A stretch of 64,000 nucleotides of DNA. Origin: Sipunculus nudus. Its lineage: Eukaryota; Annelida; Sipuncula; Golfingiida; Sipunculidae. The notes under the pieces are model-generated. The model worked only from the letters and a program-made list of their open reading frames with translations, was not told the DNA's origin and did no database searches. The DNA lies in NCBI GenBank assembly GCA_026874595.1, contig CM049316.1, forward strand, positions 66,550,676-66,614,675, in the 5' to 3' direction. Numbering within the stretch: the first letter of the stretch is position 1; each line of letters begins with the position of its first letter. A program made the position numbers and the translations under genes. Of the stretch, positions 23,661-36,659 are shown one piece after another.

Positions 23661-24747
23661 TATTTGAACCAGCTGTGATAAGAATCAAGATAAGAAACGT
23701 TAGAGTGCTTTTCTTTGTACGCGATTGCCGTGCGGCAAACGCATGGGAATTCCGCTTTCAAATGGCGTCACATGTTGGGTTTAGCGGTACCCATGCTGTC
23801 CTTGTATCTTTGCGTCTGTTCAGCAATGTGAAAAGGGCATGCATTGCCGCGCGGCAAACGCATACAAAACGCTCACATGGAAAAGGACTGGGCGCGCGGC
23901 AAAGGCATGCATTTGACGCTCAGCAGAAACTGCCGCGCACATGGAAAAGCACCCTTACACAGTCATTGATTACAACATAGCTGTAACAGATACAGCACAT
24001 CTCTTGCTATCAAATAAAAATAGATACCCGGGATGTCAATTTTAATGAAGTGCTTTAAATTGAAATATATGATTGTAGCATATATATTTTTATTCGGTTT
24101 AACTGCATAAAAGCCGTTATATCAAATAAAAGAAATTTACAAAAATACGCATTTTGCAACATTTATTTTTAAATACTAATTAATTAACGTTGTTTGAGAA
24201 AACGGTCAATAGTGCAATTCGGTCTCACATGAGACTTCAAAACAAAATGATGTCAAGCAAAGCGGGTCTAGGTGATAGAAATAATCATTTATTTGTCCTA
24301 GTTTTGTATCGTTAGAAATTTGGGGGCTACAAACGGTAATTTAATAATATCCCTACATTTTGTGGAGCTAACTGTCCAAGTTACGTTCTTGGCGCTATCA
24401 CTAGGCGGAGTTTATAATCTTGGCAGAGTTCCAGCCAGTGTACATGCGCATGGCAAGCGCAAATTCTTTTTAACACAAACGATGTTACCGGGTATCTTAA
24501 TTGATCAGTATGTACGTGTAATGAGCTACCAGTGTTTTCTTCATCAGTCATCACTTGGACGGGTTTTTTACTTATCATACGTAGCATGATTAAGATTATT
24601 AGTCTAGACTCAGAAGAAGGCCCAATCGGGACATAAACCTACAACCTTGGTTTCATAAGTCCACACTTAAATGTTTAGGTGTATGTATATTTTGTAACAA
24701 GGAATATCCAGTGTGTATTACCTATCGTGGATACTGTAAAAACTGTG

Positions 24748-24786
<39 letters not shown>

Positions 24787-24997
24787 TTATAATTACCTAT
24801 CCTAACATGATATTAAAGTATATAGGGAAAATATATAGGTATCATATCTTATGAAAACTAGATCGGGCGCTTGCCGGAAGTAAAGATAAGACGGCCAATC
24901 AGACAGACAGCTTAAAAAACAATTTGAGTTGTGACACTGTTTTTAGTTTTGTAAATACGGCAATGAAGCGACCACCTCGAAATAACAACCACTTTTT
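23661..24997 (+). other. flank retained only in copy B, with TGCCGCGCGGCA repeats and a (TA)n tract
   Basis: Between ~23725 and ~23945 the palindromic word TGCCGYGCGGCAAACGCAT and decayed versions recur four times. A (TA)n tract of about 33 bp lies at 24750-24782. No coding region is supported; ORFs at 24320-24589 lack recognisable motifs. This stretch and the right half of the pogo-like element are the part missing from copy A. Confidence 0.6.
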
Positions 24998-26728
24998 TCA
25001 TGGGTCCGATTATTTTTCACTTCTTATATCATATATGTAAACCTCAGAACAACGGGCACCTAGTTTTTCTGTTTTAGGACCACTTATGTTGGTCACAACG
25101 TGTGACCTGAACCGCCATTATGCGACCATCAAGTACAAAGTAAACATTGTCTTTGCCAGGGTAGGGGTGGTTCGGGGGGCTAACCAATGCATCGGTAATT
25201 AGTAAAGGGCAGTAGATAAAACAAGCGTCTGCAGGGCATTGATCAAACCGTATTCCGAATGATCGCACTAGACCATAAAGGCCGTAAAGCTTTTATAACT
25301 TTTTCCGAGGGCTGACGTTAACTCTATGCGTGGTACATAGGAACCAAGCTTCAATTTACCCCACTGGTCAATAACGACTTATTATCAGTTCATATTTAAC
25401 TCATCAATGGTCCCTCTGTTATAAACTTTATTGACTGAGCGATAGAATACTCTGTGATTAACTCTCTTCATCAGAGAACCTTATCGGATGCCACTACGGA
25501 AAGCTATTAATAGGATGCACCTTCTCTTATAATAAGAAGTAGATCCAAGTACAACATTTTGAGAAATAGTTTCACATGTTTAAATGAAAATATTTTGTAT
25601 CTGGTGACATCTGACCTCATTTAATATGCGTTAATTTTGATGAGAATGCAGTTTAGGTGAGAAACTATATTTGTAAATATGTTTATTGAGACCCGAAATA
25701 AGGGTGGATAGTATATTAATTAATATTCAAAAACCATCGTACTCCTCGTGAGTTATCGCGGCGACATTACAAAGTAGCCTTGTGGCCTCTGACCTCATTA
25801 AATATGCGGGGATTTCGCCTATAATCGAGCTCAGGTGAGATAATCTATTGTTAAGTAGTTATGGTGGGTTCGTGGTCCATTAAAGCTGTGGTAAATTATC
25901 GCATCGGCTCTAAAAGTTAACAGACAGAAGGACAGATGAATGGACGGAGGGACTTTCGGTAAACCATAATAATAAATCATTATAAAGTCTGCTCAAAACT
26001 AATCAATTCTGGGGAGCCTTAAGATGCAACTGATACTCTAATAAAAAATAGATCCCAGTAAAAATTATTGAAAAAATTACAAAAATCATTAAAGTGTGAC
26101 GTAAACCTAATCATTTCTGGAGATTCAAGATTCATCTGCTACTACAATAAGAACATATTAAATGTTAAAATTTTGCATATAAATTCATAAAAATCCTTCA
26201 AGGGTGACCAAACCTAGTTAGCTCTGGAGACCCATAAGATGCACCTCCTACTACAATTTGAAGTAAATCTGAGTAAATCTTTTTTGAGATATATAACGGA
26301 CGGAGATGATCACTAACCCGCCCCCCCCCCCCCCTCCACTGAGGCAGAGAATAAATATTGAACAAGCATATATTGTACATATTGTTAGATTGTTAAAATA
26401 GAAATTGTGCTTGAGATGAGCTTGGATATGATTTATTTTTTAAGTTTAAACTTTTTTCTCATTTTTTCAGTATTAATAAATAAAATTATGCAAATCGTAT
26501 AATATAAGTATCTTGTCTTATTATGTAGCTTTAGGTTGAAAATATAATAAGATATATCTTAATATAATCGAATCTCCACATGAAAATCACGGAGGGCTTA
26601 AAGATGGCAAATTGCGGAAAGGAGGGGTTTTGTAAGACCCAGAACAGTCAAACTTCACTTAGACGACCACTTGCGACCAGTTATCATGGTCACTTTGTTG
26701 CTCATAATTACAAGGTTTTACTGTAATT

Positions 26729-27757
26729 TAAGCTGCAGTGCCCTCTGGTGAATTTGTAAAAAATAAAGCTGAAAATTTAATGAATTGTACTACAAAACAG
26801 GTCATCATGATCATGCCGAATGAAGTCAAATGACCCAAAGAATAAGCCTATTCATCCTTGTTTTAGTGCCTGTAAGAAAAGTGTTGACATTGTTTATAGT
26901 TTGAAGCCATGGGACAAAAATGACATTTTACAGTGTGTGCTCTGCAACACCCGTGGTTGCTTAATTAAAAGAAATTGGTTTCGAGATATTATTTGTGCAA
27001 CATATATTACATGAGTTTTGAAACGATAACTGCAAAATTAAGACCTCTAGGGCGTCATTAATGAAATCTCGACTGCTTATTCCGGGATGCGTCCGTGGTT
27101 CTATAGTTTTGCCAATGTTTCCCAGCAACACAATTACTGCATTCATTAACATCCGGGTGGTCTCATTCTTCATACTGGATTAAAGGGTTTAAAAGCTAAG
27201 AAATCCTAAACGTGCTTCAATACAAAGCCTGACAAGTTTCCAGATCTTTAAAAATCGGCTACAATAGGAGCTTTACGGACCACCGCGCACTCATACCACA
27301 TGTTCCCAACTGAGCCCCTGCCGACTCGTGCGGTCTCGGCTACTTCATCACTTGATGAAAAACAATGTTAGATATGACGAAACGTATATTTTAATCACTT
27401 CGTGTAATTACGAATACTAAAAATGCTGAAAACTAAAAAGTCTTTTAGCATAACAAATGACAGAATTACAGGCATTTGTTTGAATGGCGCTATATTCGCG
27501 TTTCATGTCCTGTAGACATGTAGTGCGACATATACGGTAATTGTAGATATATCAGCCATCAATAAACCAATACTTTTTCAAACCTAGAGATCACTGCTAT
27601 AAAAATGACCCAAATATAGGCAATTGTTTGAAATCTCAAATATTCTCGTAGAATAACTTTCATTATATTTTGCGACGATCGTGTCAGAATCAATACGATT
27701 GCTGTCAAATTTGCCAAATATTATGAAAGGCAAAGACTTCCCACAAAAATGTGTAAC
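26729..27757. other. unique sequence downstream of copy B, nothing recognised
   Basis: A 64-codon frame at 26820-27014 has no recognisable domain or splice context. A short GC-rich stretch at 27285-27340 is isolated. I see no gene here before the 3' end of the minus-strand VWD gene. Confidence 0.45.
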
Positions 27758-27763
27758 TTTAAT
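27758..27763 (-). terminator. candidate polyadenylation signal (ATTAAA) for the VWD gene
   Basis: ATTAAA on the minus strand, about 210 nt past the predicted stop codon at 27971. It is the common one-base variant of AATAAA. Support is positional only. Confidence 0.35.
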
Positions 27764-27970
27764 AACAACGAAATGAAGCAATAATGACTAAGATAAAACG
27801 GTATGTAACAAGAAATAAAACAGTTTATATAGCTTCGATAATTTTGAAGAGAGATAAAAAGAGAAAAAAATGTTTCTGAATTTCGACGGCTTTACCATTG
27901 ACCTTTGACTAATTATGACCAAAAATACAAGGCTCCGCGGATTATCGGATACACACTGTCTCTATAAGTT

Positions 27971-28007
27971 TCAGCGCGGTTGCTTAAACACTGTTGCCTG
28001 CAGTGCA
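27971..28007 (-). CDS. VWD gene, predicted terminal exon
   Basis: A strong pyrimidine-rich acceptor (TTGTTTTCTGTCACTATGTCAG) is followed by one base that completes a Thr codon, eleven codons (ALQATVFKQPR) and TGA. The frame and phase fit exon 4, but the tail has no conserved motif, so a different 3' exon remains possible. Confidence 0.5.
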
Positions 28008-31000
28008 CTGACATAGTGACAGAAAACAAATGTACAATACTGACCAGCTTCGGTAGCATTTCATGCCCTATCCGAGACCATTCCGGCAATATACGTTACA
28101 CAATCAACACATCCGTGTTACATTCCATTTACATTCTAAGTTCAATTATGCATTCCTCTTCTTTTCACTGTTCCTAAATATGTTGAATTTAAAAACAATA
28201 ACGAAATAGACATAACATGCAGTTTACAATGGCATGAACTATGATTAAAATATAAAACGAGTTATTTTTATTTGTAACAAGTGAAATCTCTAAAAAAAAG
28301 GTAAAAAGCAAAAACAGTCGACACAGACGTATTCATTAGAATTAAGTTTAACTTACGTGTCGTCCTCTTTCCACGATGCCACCATTGCTTCGAACGAGGG
28401 TTGTATATTACCATCTCTGCCAACAAGGTCATTTTCTGGTCTAAAGTCAGGTGAAATAAGAAGTGTTGAAACACAAATCAAAACGTATTCTGATTGCACC
28501 AATAGAACCTGTCTAAGTCGTGAGTCTAATCATTCTTAACTGCACTGACTATGACCGTCTACACTTTCACGATATTTTCAATATACATATTCATTCACCT
28601 GAATATTAGGAATGACTGTCAGAAATTCAACAAACATGAAGACAGGTTGACCAAGACACTGAGGTATCTCGAAATTATTTTTGAATATGGTTTATGTAAA
28701 AAGAAACTAATGAACTAAACTCAATTAAACTAACATATTTAAAAGGTTGCTCGTGTTTTTCCTATGTCGCACAATATTTTAAATTTATTTAAAAAATGAC
28801 GGGTTTCAATATGGTGTACCATCTCCAATGCCTTTTATTAGTTTTAATCATCAAAGCTGCTCAAAGACAAGTGGTTATGTTCACCTCTGCACAATCTGGT
28901 TGACCGTCTCTAACTTTTACACCATTTACATGCAATCTACGTCCATGTCTCTTTGCAACACTTCCTTACCACCAGGCAATCGAATTATCCTTTCTGCATC
29001 AATACTTATTTTGATATCCCATCCGCACCCCCTCCCGAAAATATTTGATTTGGTGAATCATGGCTTCGATTTCCACGAAATATGCAAATTAACAAATTGA
29101 CCAGGCAATTTGTTCAGAATATATATTCCTCGTTACTGATAGAAAAGAATGACCCAGCGCCTAAACAACTTGGTGTGATTTTTTTTTAAATTGAAAGTAA
29201 ACAAACAACAATTATTTTTCGGTACATCCTGCCACTTTGACACCATCTAATATGATCCGATACGATCACTTGATAGTGAAAGTTATACCCTAATTTATAT
29301 CATCTGATATTATTAAATACTTTTATTAAAAGTTCTGTAAATTCCGCAAGCACTGCAAGCTCTGTTGGCTAAATGTTACAAGTGTCCAGATGTCCATGAT
29401 TCAGTTCATCCTATAATAATAATAACAATATAATTACATCTTTAGGAGACTGAAAGACCCTAAATATTTGTATTAAACCCCATAATAAATATCTTGCCAT
29501 AGTATATCTCTTGCTACCACCAATTTAGCTCGGTTGAATTTCAATCATGCTGAGCTATAAGGATCACCCAAAGTCCGTCGTCCTTCTGTCTGGCCGTTCT
29601 TTAGCCGGGAATATCGTGGAGATAGGATCATAAAACTATGCATTCTAGAAGGTTATACAAGATCTCCTTTTAGAATTGAAATTGGGTCGGTATAACTTAA
29701 TATTCCGAGTTTCGGGCGTGATATAACACCTCAGGAAAAAGTAAACTACATACAAATTGTGTGATATCACAGGATAGGCTTAATTGATTGTTCTAAAAAT
29801 TAGATTGCAAGACAATCTTTGATATATTTTTGTACCAAAAATTATTAAAAAAGCTTATGATCCCATTTTAGTTTTTGAGCCATTTATACTCCTGTCACCT
29901 ACAGTTGTACTTCAAGGAGGCACAAATGGGAATTGTAAGGGCTAGAGTCATTACCCTTAGCAGTCTATGATGTTAATTAAGATCTGTTGGAAACCTTAAA
30001 TTAGGTCAATGTGACCTATATTCTAAGAGTTTTCAGGAATGATTGAGCCTCCAAGAAATAAGTAAATTACATGCATATGACCAGGTGCCTCTCTTGATCT
30101 TTTAGGTGGTTTATGCCTTTTAAAACCACTACCACGTCCGGCCAACCATGGGGGGGGGGGGGGCAAAAATTGTAATTGTAAGGGTCGGATGTTGAACCTG
30201 TACGGCCCCACAGGTTATACAAAGATCTCGATGGAATCCTGAAATAGGTCCATGTAATCTTTATTTTCCTAATCACTGGGCATAATAAAGAACCCAAGAA
30301 AGTAAGTTAATACATGTAAATGGCCAGAAACTTTAAGATAGGCTCAAATAATTCTTCATAACATCAAGCCATCTGGAGATCATATCCAGTTTTCTTATCT
30401 CACCTCGGGCCAAATTGTCAGACCTATTGTGCCCACATTTTGTCTATCGTATAACCGGCCGTTACTGGGGACAGATAGTAACCTGTAGACCTGGAAAGTT
30501 CATACTTGACATCAAAGGAGGTCAATGAAGTCCCACCTGTGGTTTATATTCTGCTAACAATGGGGCTTGTTTGGGTAGCCAAGAACAAAGTTTGTCCGTT
30601 TTTTTCAGAATTTCTAATAATCCTTCAGCTTAAATCCCGATTCCAAGAGAAGCGTGGATTCCTGTCCGGATATTTTTTTTTTCAGTGTCATAACATTAAG
30701 TTCAAAATAGCGAGTGTCGCCTTTGCATATTTGCATATTTTTACATAAAATCCTTTAATGTGCCAATTAGCCGTCCCGATTATTGGACGTGGCTAGTAAA
30801 TTGAGTAAATTAAAAATTTTCAATCAGTTCGACATATATATGCATATCAAAAGCTTTTATGCTACATGATCAAAGGGCGACACCCTCTCTTATATTAACA
30901 TTCAAGGTCATCTTATGCGGTCTGAAATGTTCGGTTGTTTATTTAGACTCCCAGACGATAGGGTACTGTCCTCCTCCGTGAAGATGATTCTCCTTTCGGC

Positions 31001-34000
31001 TGCTGCTGAGTTACTCTTGTTCAAATGTCTATAATTTTTCTTTTCCTGTGCCCATTGTAACCTCTCCTTAAAACCCTTATCGTTTCAAGTGGCTTTAATT
31101 CGAGATTTATTTGTTTAAAGTCAGTCTGAGCTATAGGGAAAATTCTTTGCCCGTCGTCCGTTTGTCTGTTTCATCGTCTGTCTTTCCATCCGATAACAGG
31201 ATACTTCTCCCAACTGACAGACATAAAAACCTCATTCTTATCATCTAAGGAGGTATTCAAAAAATCTTCCGGGAAATCTGATAGTTTAGGGGAATGTTTG
31301 TGTACCGAAAATAATTATTTTGTTTATACAGAATGACCTGTCTCTCAGTAAAAATGCATGGATTGCCATGAATCTTGTAATGAATAATGATAATGACTAG
31401 ATTTATCAGCTAATGGCGCCAACTTATCATTCTATTTTCACGCATTTTGTCCCCAAATTTTAAGACTGCCAATTTAGAGCAAATATGTCGTATCTATCTG
31501 TTGTTATACCTAGTGGCCTGAAACCGTGCATTATATTGATCGTGACTAGTTTTAAAATATTCGAAGACCGGTGGTGCGACATGTTGGTGCAAGCAGTTTT
31601 TTCGCCAAATTAAAAAAAAAATGCAATTGGCTACTTCAGTCTGTCCATGGAAATCAATACCTCTATTGATATAGGTGTCATAAAAAATAAACTAAACATC
31701 GCTCGCTTATTCCCCCCCCCCACATTTCGTAAAACAATTTACTTTTGTTCGTCGAGGGGGCATTCAGTGTCACTGTGTGCCATTGATATTTATTTGAACG
31801 AAAATTATGCAAGTAGATACATATACAGTAGGTCATCAGGAATATTCACAGGTAACCCAGGTATTAATTTTTTCATAAATATATTACGTTACGTCCTTAT
31901 AAGAACTAGTTTAAACTTACTTTCCATCGTAGCTTCCACATATTCCTTTGTAGCATCCATTAGGATCAGCATTTATTGTTACAGCTGGGCGACGCTTGTC
32001 CTTACAAACTTTCAAATTGTATGCTGATCCTTTGTCGGTAACGCATATCTCATCCCCCACAGCTTCTATGAGCACATTGTCATCTTCCTCCTTCGTAAAT
32101 CCATCTATGTTGTACGTCGTGCTACCCTGAATTTAAGGTATTTAGTGTAATTCGTGCATTACGATTATGATGATCTGATGAGACTCTGAGCCATCTAAGC
32201 TTAATTTAGGAGACAGCTTAAGGAGGATTATAGGCACAGGCGATATTTTATGTGTTATTTAAAAAAAAACTGAAAAGGAGAGTTATTATAGAAACTGGGA
32301 GAAACCTTTGGATGATTAAATTGAACCAACATTTAATTCTCTGATAATTCTGTATCAGTTTGTCGTGGCCGAGGTAAAACCAAAAGCAACTTAATTTGTG
32401 AATTGTAATGATCAGTTTATCATCTAGTACGTCTCTGGACCTTGCCGTTGGACTCAGTCATGTTATTATCAGATTATTAATATTAATATCACTGACGTTG
32501 ATTGTATTTAGTATGGTGGCCGTCCATGGCCGTGGTATTTTCTTCTTCTTCTTATTATTATTATTTATTTATTTTTTTATTTTTGAACGGTAGAATTAAG
32601 ATATAATGAGAGGGATCGTGTACATAGATGGACTACCGTTAAGTGCACCTGTATCTCGGTTAATTCAAAATGAAAAAAAATTAAGAAAAATGTACCACAG
32701 CAGGTAGGTGTTCAGGTCCTTTGTATTCCAGGGGTATCACTGACACCGGTGTCTTCGAAATAATTATATGTTCATGCTCTCCTGATATTAGATGAACTAT
32801 AATATGTAAAAGGTAACCAAAGCAGGAAACGATGAAAATATCCATCTGGGATTTATAGTTATTATAGAAAATATCAAACTCTATTGTAAGGGTAACATCA
32901 GCCATGAATAGTGTGTGTAAACTCTTGACACTAACTTGGACTGCTATCATAGTCAGAAAATTAGAGTTTGACCATTTGACGGGAAGAGGTCATCATGTAC
33001 ATTTGTATCAGTCTTTATACCAATTATGAATAAATTTTTCAAACTAATGCATAAAATACAGATGAAAATCTAATTAAACATGTTTTTATTTCTGTTTTAA
33101 TTTTTTTTTGTAATTAAACGAGTAGATTCCATGGGATTATAAGATTAAATATTAAATGCTGTTCACTTGGAACGTAACTTTTAGGAATAACTTTACCACA
33201 GTCTTTAGTGTATAGACTACATGTAATACATAGATTGATAAAAATAAATGTAGTAATGCCATCCAAACTGCTCTCCTGAAGGTTTAGATAGAGTAGTTTA
33301 GGATGTAAATAGGAAAACATTTTTAAACTTGATTTGGTTTAACTTCAGTAGAGAGCACTGGCTCATAAAGCTCTAGAATTTATTGATTACTGGGTGATTC
33401 TTTACTTCATTTGTAAAATAAAAAGCACCGCTGTCCAGGTGTAATAGTATGTGTTCTTCAGAATGACTGATCTTGGTTGTGTTGGATTCATATTAGCAAA
33501 CTTAAGTAAAGGGGTACTTTTGTATTTATGAACAAAATATTGACTGCATTGATGTTTAGTCAGGTAAAGAGACACCCATAAGTTGTTCTTATATATCCGA
33601 ATCACACTGAAATTTGCTAATTTTGTCGTAAATGGGTAAAATACACAAGATTAGCCGTAAATGATAAGAAACAATGTCAGGTTGTGTTTATCATATTTTT
33701 AATTTCTTTACGACTGTTGATTAGAATGGAGTCAAATCATTATGCAGCCTTTGTAAAGAGCTATATCACTTGTTTTTGATTGCCATTGTATGGGAATTTT
33801 TCATATATGTGTGGTTGATGGAGGCTTCAGGTAAGTTTGGTGAGTGTATATGAATGACTTATTCAGAGACAATGATTAATAGGACTTAGAAAAATTATCA
33901 ACTATTTAGCAGTATCGCTAAATGACAGCTGTTTTAAGAGTTGTTTTTAAATGTCAAATGTTTTGGATGCATCATGGACTACAAGTTACGTTGTAATGGT

Positions 34001-36602
34001 TCATTATTGACTTACAAATGTTTATTTCACTCCAGATTGACAAGTTTTTTTTTTCATTATACAAACAAAGATAATCGCACTAAAAGTAAAACAACCTTTC
34101 ATCAATTTAATCTGGAAAGCAAAGCCTACCAGCAGATTTTCTAATGTCGAGTCTGAGAGACACCATACATTTGGTTAATTAATGCTGAGATGTATGTATA
34201 TTTCTGTAAATTCTCATTTATGTTATAGTTTTAGATATTTGTGCTTAATTAGGATTATAACAAGTAATAACCTATTTACACTGTGTTTTAGGCAAGCAGG
34301 AGTTATTGCCATCACTAAGGGTTAGTGAAGTCTATGCAGTCTGTAGATCTTTTGTCTTTCTGCCTGTTGACTTGTATTTGTTAATGCAACAAACAAAAAC
34401 ACATATGTACTTCTTCTTCACTCAAATATATAAAGATAAATATTATTTCATAGTACTTTATAATAGAAATAATTTCCTTAAATGTTAGAGGATTAGGATA
34501 CCATAAGAAACGGAGACAAACTTTTCATTTTGCTTCATAAACATAAGTCACAAGTAATATTACTACAAGAAACACACAGTACACCCAACAGGAAAATAGC
34601 TGGAAATCAGAATGGGGTGACAGAATATTTTTTCGTACATTAGACAAAAAAAGCAAAGGGTGTGTGTGTTATGGTTAAAAATAATATAAATATTGAAATT
34701 CATGATATAAAATGTAATGAAGAAGGCCAATACATAGTCTTAGACACTACAATAGAAGATATTAGATTAACCTTGGTTTACATTTATGGTCCAAATCATG
34801 ACGACCCAAATTTTTTCATTTATATTATGGATATTGTAGAAACATTACCAAATGATAATAGATTACTTGGTGGGGACTTTAATTTAGTTCTTAATACTTT
34901 AATGATAAAAAAGGTCGGGGCCCAGAGTCATAGAAGAGCACAAGGAGTAATCAATACATGATTAAATAGTTTAGATCTTGTAGACATCTGGAGAGAACAA
35001 CATTCTCACCAAAACCAATATACCTGGAAAAGACTCAATCCAAGAGCAGTCTTTTGTAGATTAGACTTATTTCTTATTTCAAGAGGTCTTTTCTCTGTCG
35101 TTCAAAAATCAGATTCTCTGCCAGTTTTTAAAACTGACCATTCTGCCATTGAAATTATGCTTGAGTTAAAACCAAATAAGAGAGGGCCTTGTTTTTGGAA
35201 AGTAAATTGTAAAGCTAAAAGATGATGCAGATTATATTAAATAAGTAAAAGAAGTTATAAAAGAAACCGAAGAAGATAATAAAAGTGCTCATCCTGCCCT
35301 ATTGTGGGATACTATTAAAAGTAAAATAAGAGGAGCCACAATAGCATACTTTCTTAAATTAAGTAAAAAGTAAAAAAGCAAAACTTCAGGAATAGGAAAG
35401 TTCATTAAAAAGATTAGAAGAACAGTCTACCAAATTTCAAAATGATGAGATAATAGAAGAGATTAAAGAAAAGGAATCAGGATCGAAAAAATAATGAAAG
35501 AGAAAACAGAAGGAACAATGTTCCGATGCAAAACAAAATGTTTCATAGATGGAGAGAAACCCTTTTAATATTTTCTAAACCTTGAAAAATGTTTATACAA
35601 CAATAAACCTGTTACCAGATAAAAGATCCAAACGACATTTTAAAAGAGATCTTTTTTTATCGACTAAATTAAGCCCATCTGAAGAACATTATACTAATTA
35701 TTTCTAATAAATGAACACAAGTCCATTTATGTGTGAACAAACCCAATTATTTAACTATACAGTAATATGACTGAAGGAATGCCTACAACCTGATGGGAAC
35801 TAAACAATGACCCAAACCGGATTAGGAACAACACCTGACCAGATGCAGGCATTTGGCTTATGTACAAACCCTAGCCGGGCTACGAATATTTGCTCAACTG
35901 TACAATAAGGGGAAAAAACTATACTTTTAATTTCATTTGTAGCATGAAAATCCCAGGGGACTAGCTGGCGTATATAATGTTGGAGTACAAAGAAATGTAT
36001 TTTTTTTATCTAGACATATTTTTTGATAATAAAATGGTAAATAATGGGTAATTTGATGACATATTTGACATACTTGCATGTGTGTTACCCTCTGCATATG
36101 ACGTAATGTTGGAACATATGTAGGATTCATTAATTCCACATTGTTGTAAACTAACCATCGGTAAAATTAATCACACGATCAATGTTTAATTTGTTATGGT
36201 AAAATAATGTTTATTCTCAGGTAAAGAGGAATATCCGCTACAGAGCATACACTTGTTTTAACAGACAATGACTGACAAGCAACCTACAAAGTCTATTTTG
36301 CATTTGCTACACTTGAGCGTGTTAAAACCTGCGAATATTAATGCTATTGACTCCGACTGATTTTAACTTACCATTTTGACTGTTGAAGTGGTGAGTTCAT
36401 ACGTGTTGGTTTTGAATTTGGTATCAATGATGACACGCTTGCCCCAACTTTTCTTTCCCGTTCCTCTGTCCTCAGTCACGAGAAGTACCCTGGTGCCGTC
36501 GACAGTTTGAGTCAACAAGTAAGTACAAACACCTTGGCTGGACCCTTTCACTCCGTCATGAGTCTCATAATGGACATCTCCATAATATCTACAGGCTGCA
36601 AG

Positions 36603-36659
<57 letters not shown>

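Larger units (their letters stand above)
19700..26728 (+). repeat. segmental duplication, copy B (7.03 kb)
   Basis: Direct copy of 10216-15770; the start offset is 9484 bp. It keeps sequences lost from A: a ~110 bp block at 20705-20815 flanked by GTTAAAA, and 1562 bp at 23436-24997. It lacks ~100 bp of A near 22825 and ~50 bp near 26067. It ends at TTTTACTGTAATT; downstream sequence (TAAGCTGCAG) is unrelated to that after copy A. No intact gene was recognised. Confidence 0.93.

Noticed and set aside
33114-33605. Pair of minus-strand frames in VWD intron 2 as possible extra exons
   Set aside because: No fitting splice sites; inserting them would disrupt the perfect phase match between the flanking VWD exons.
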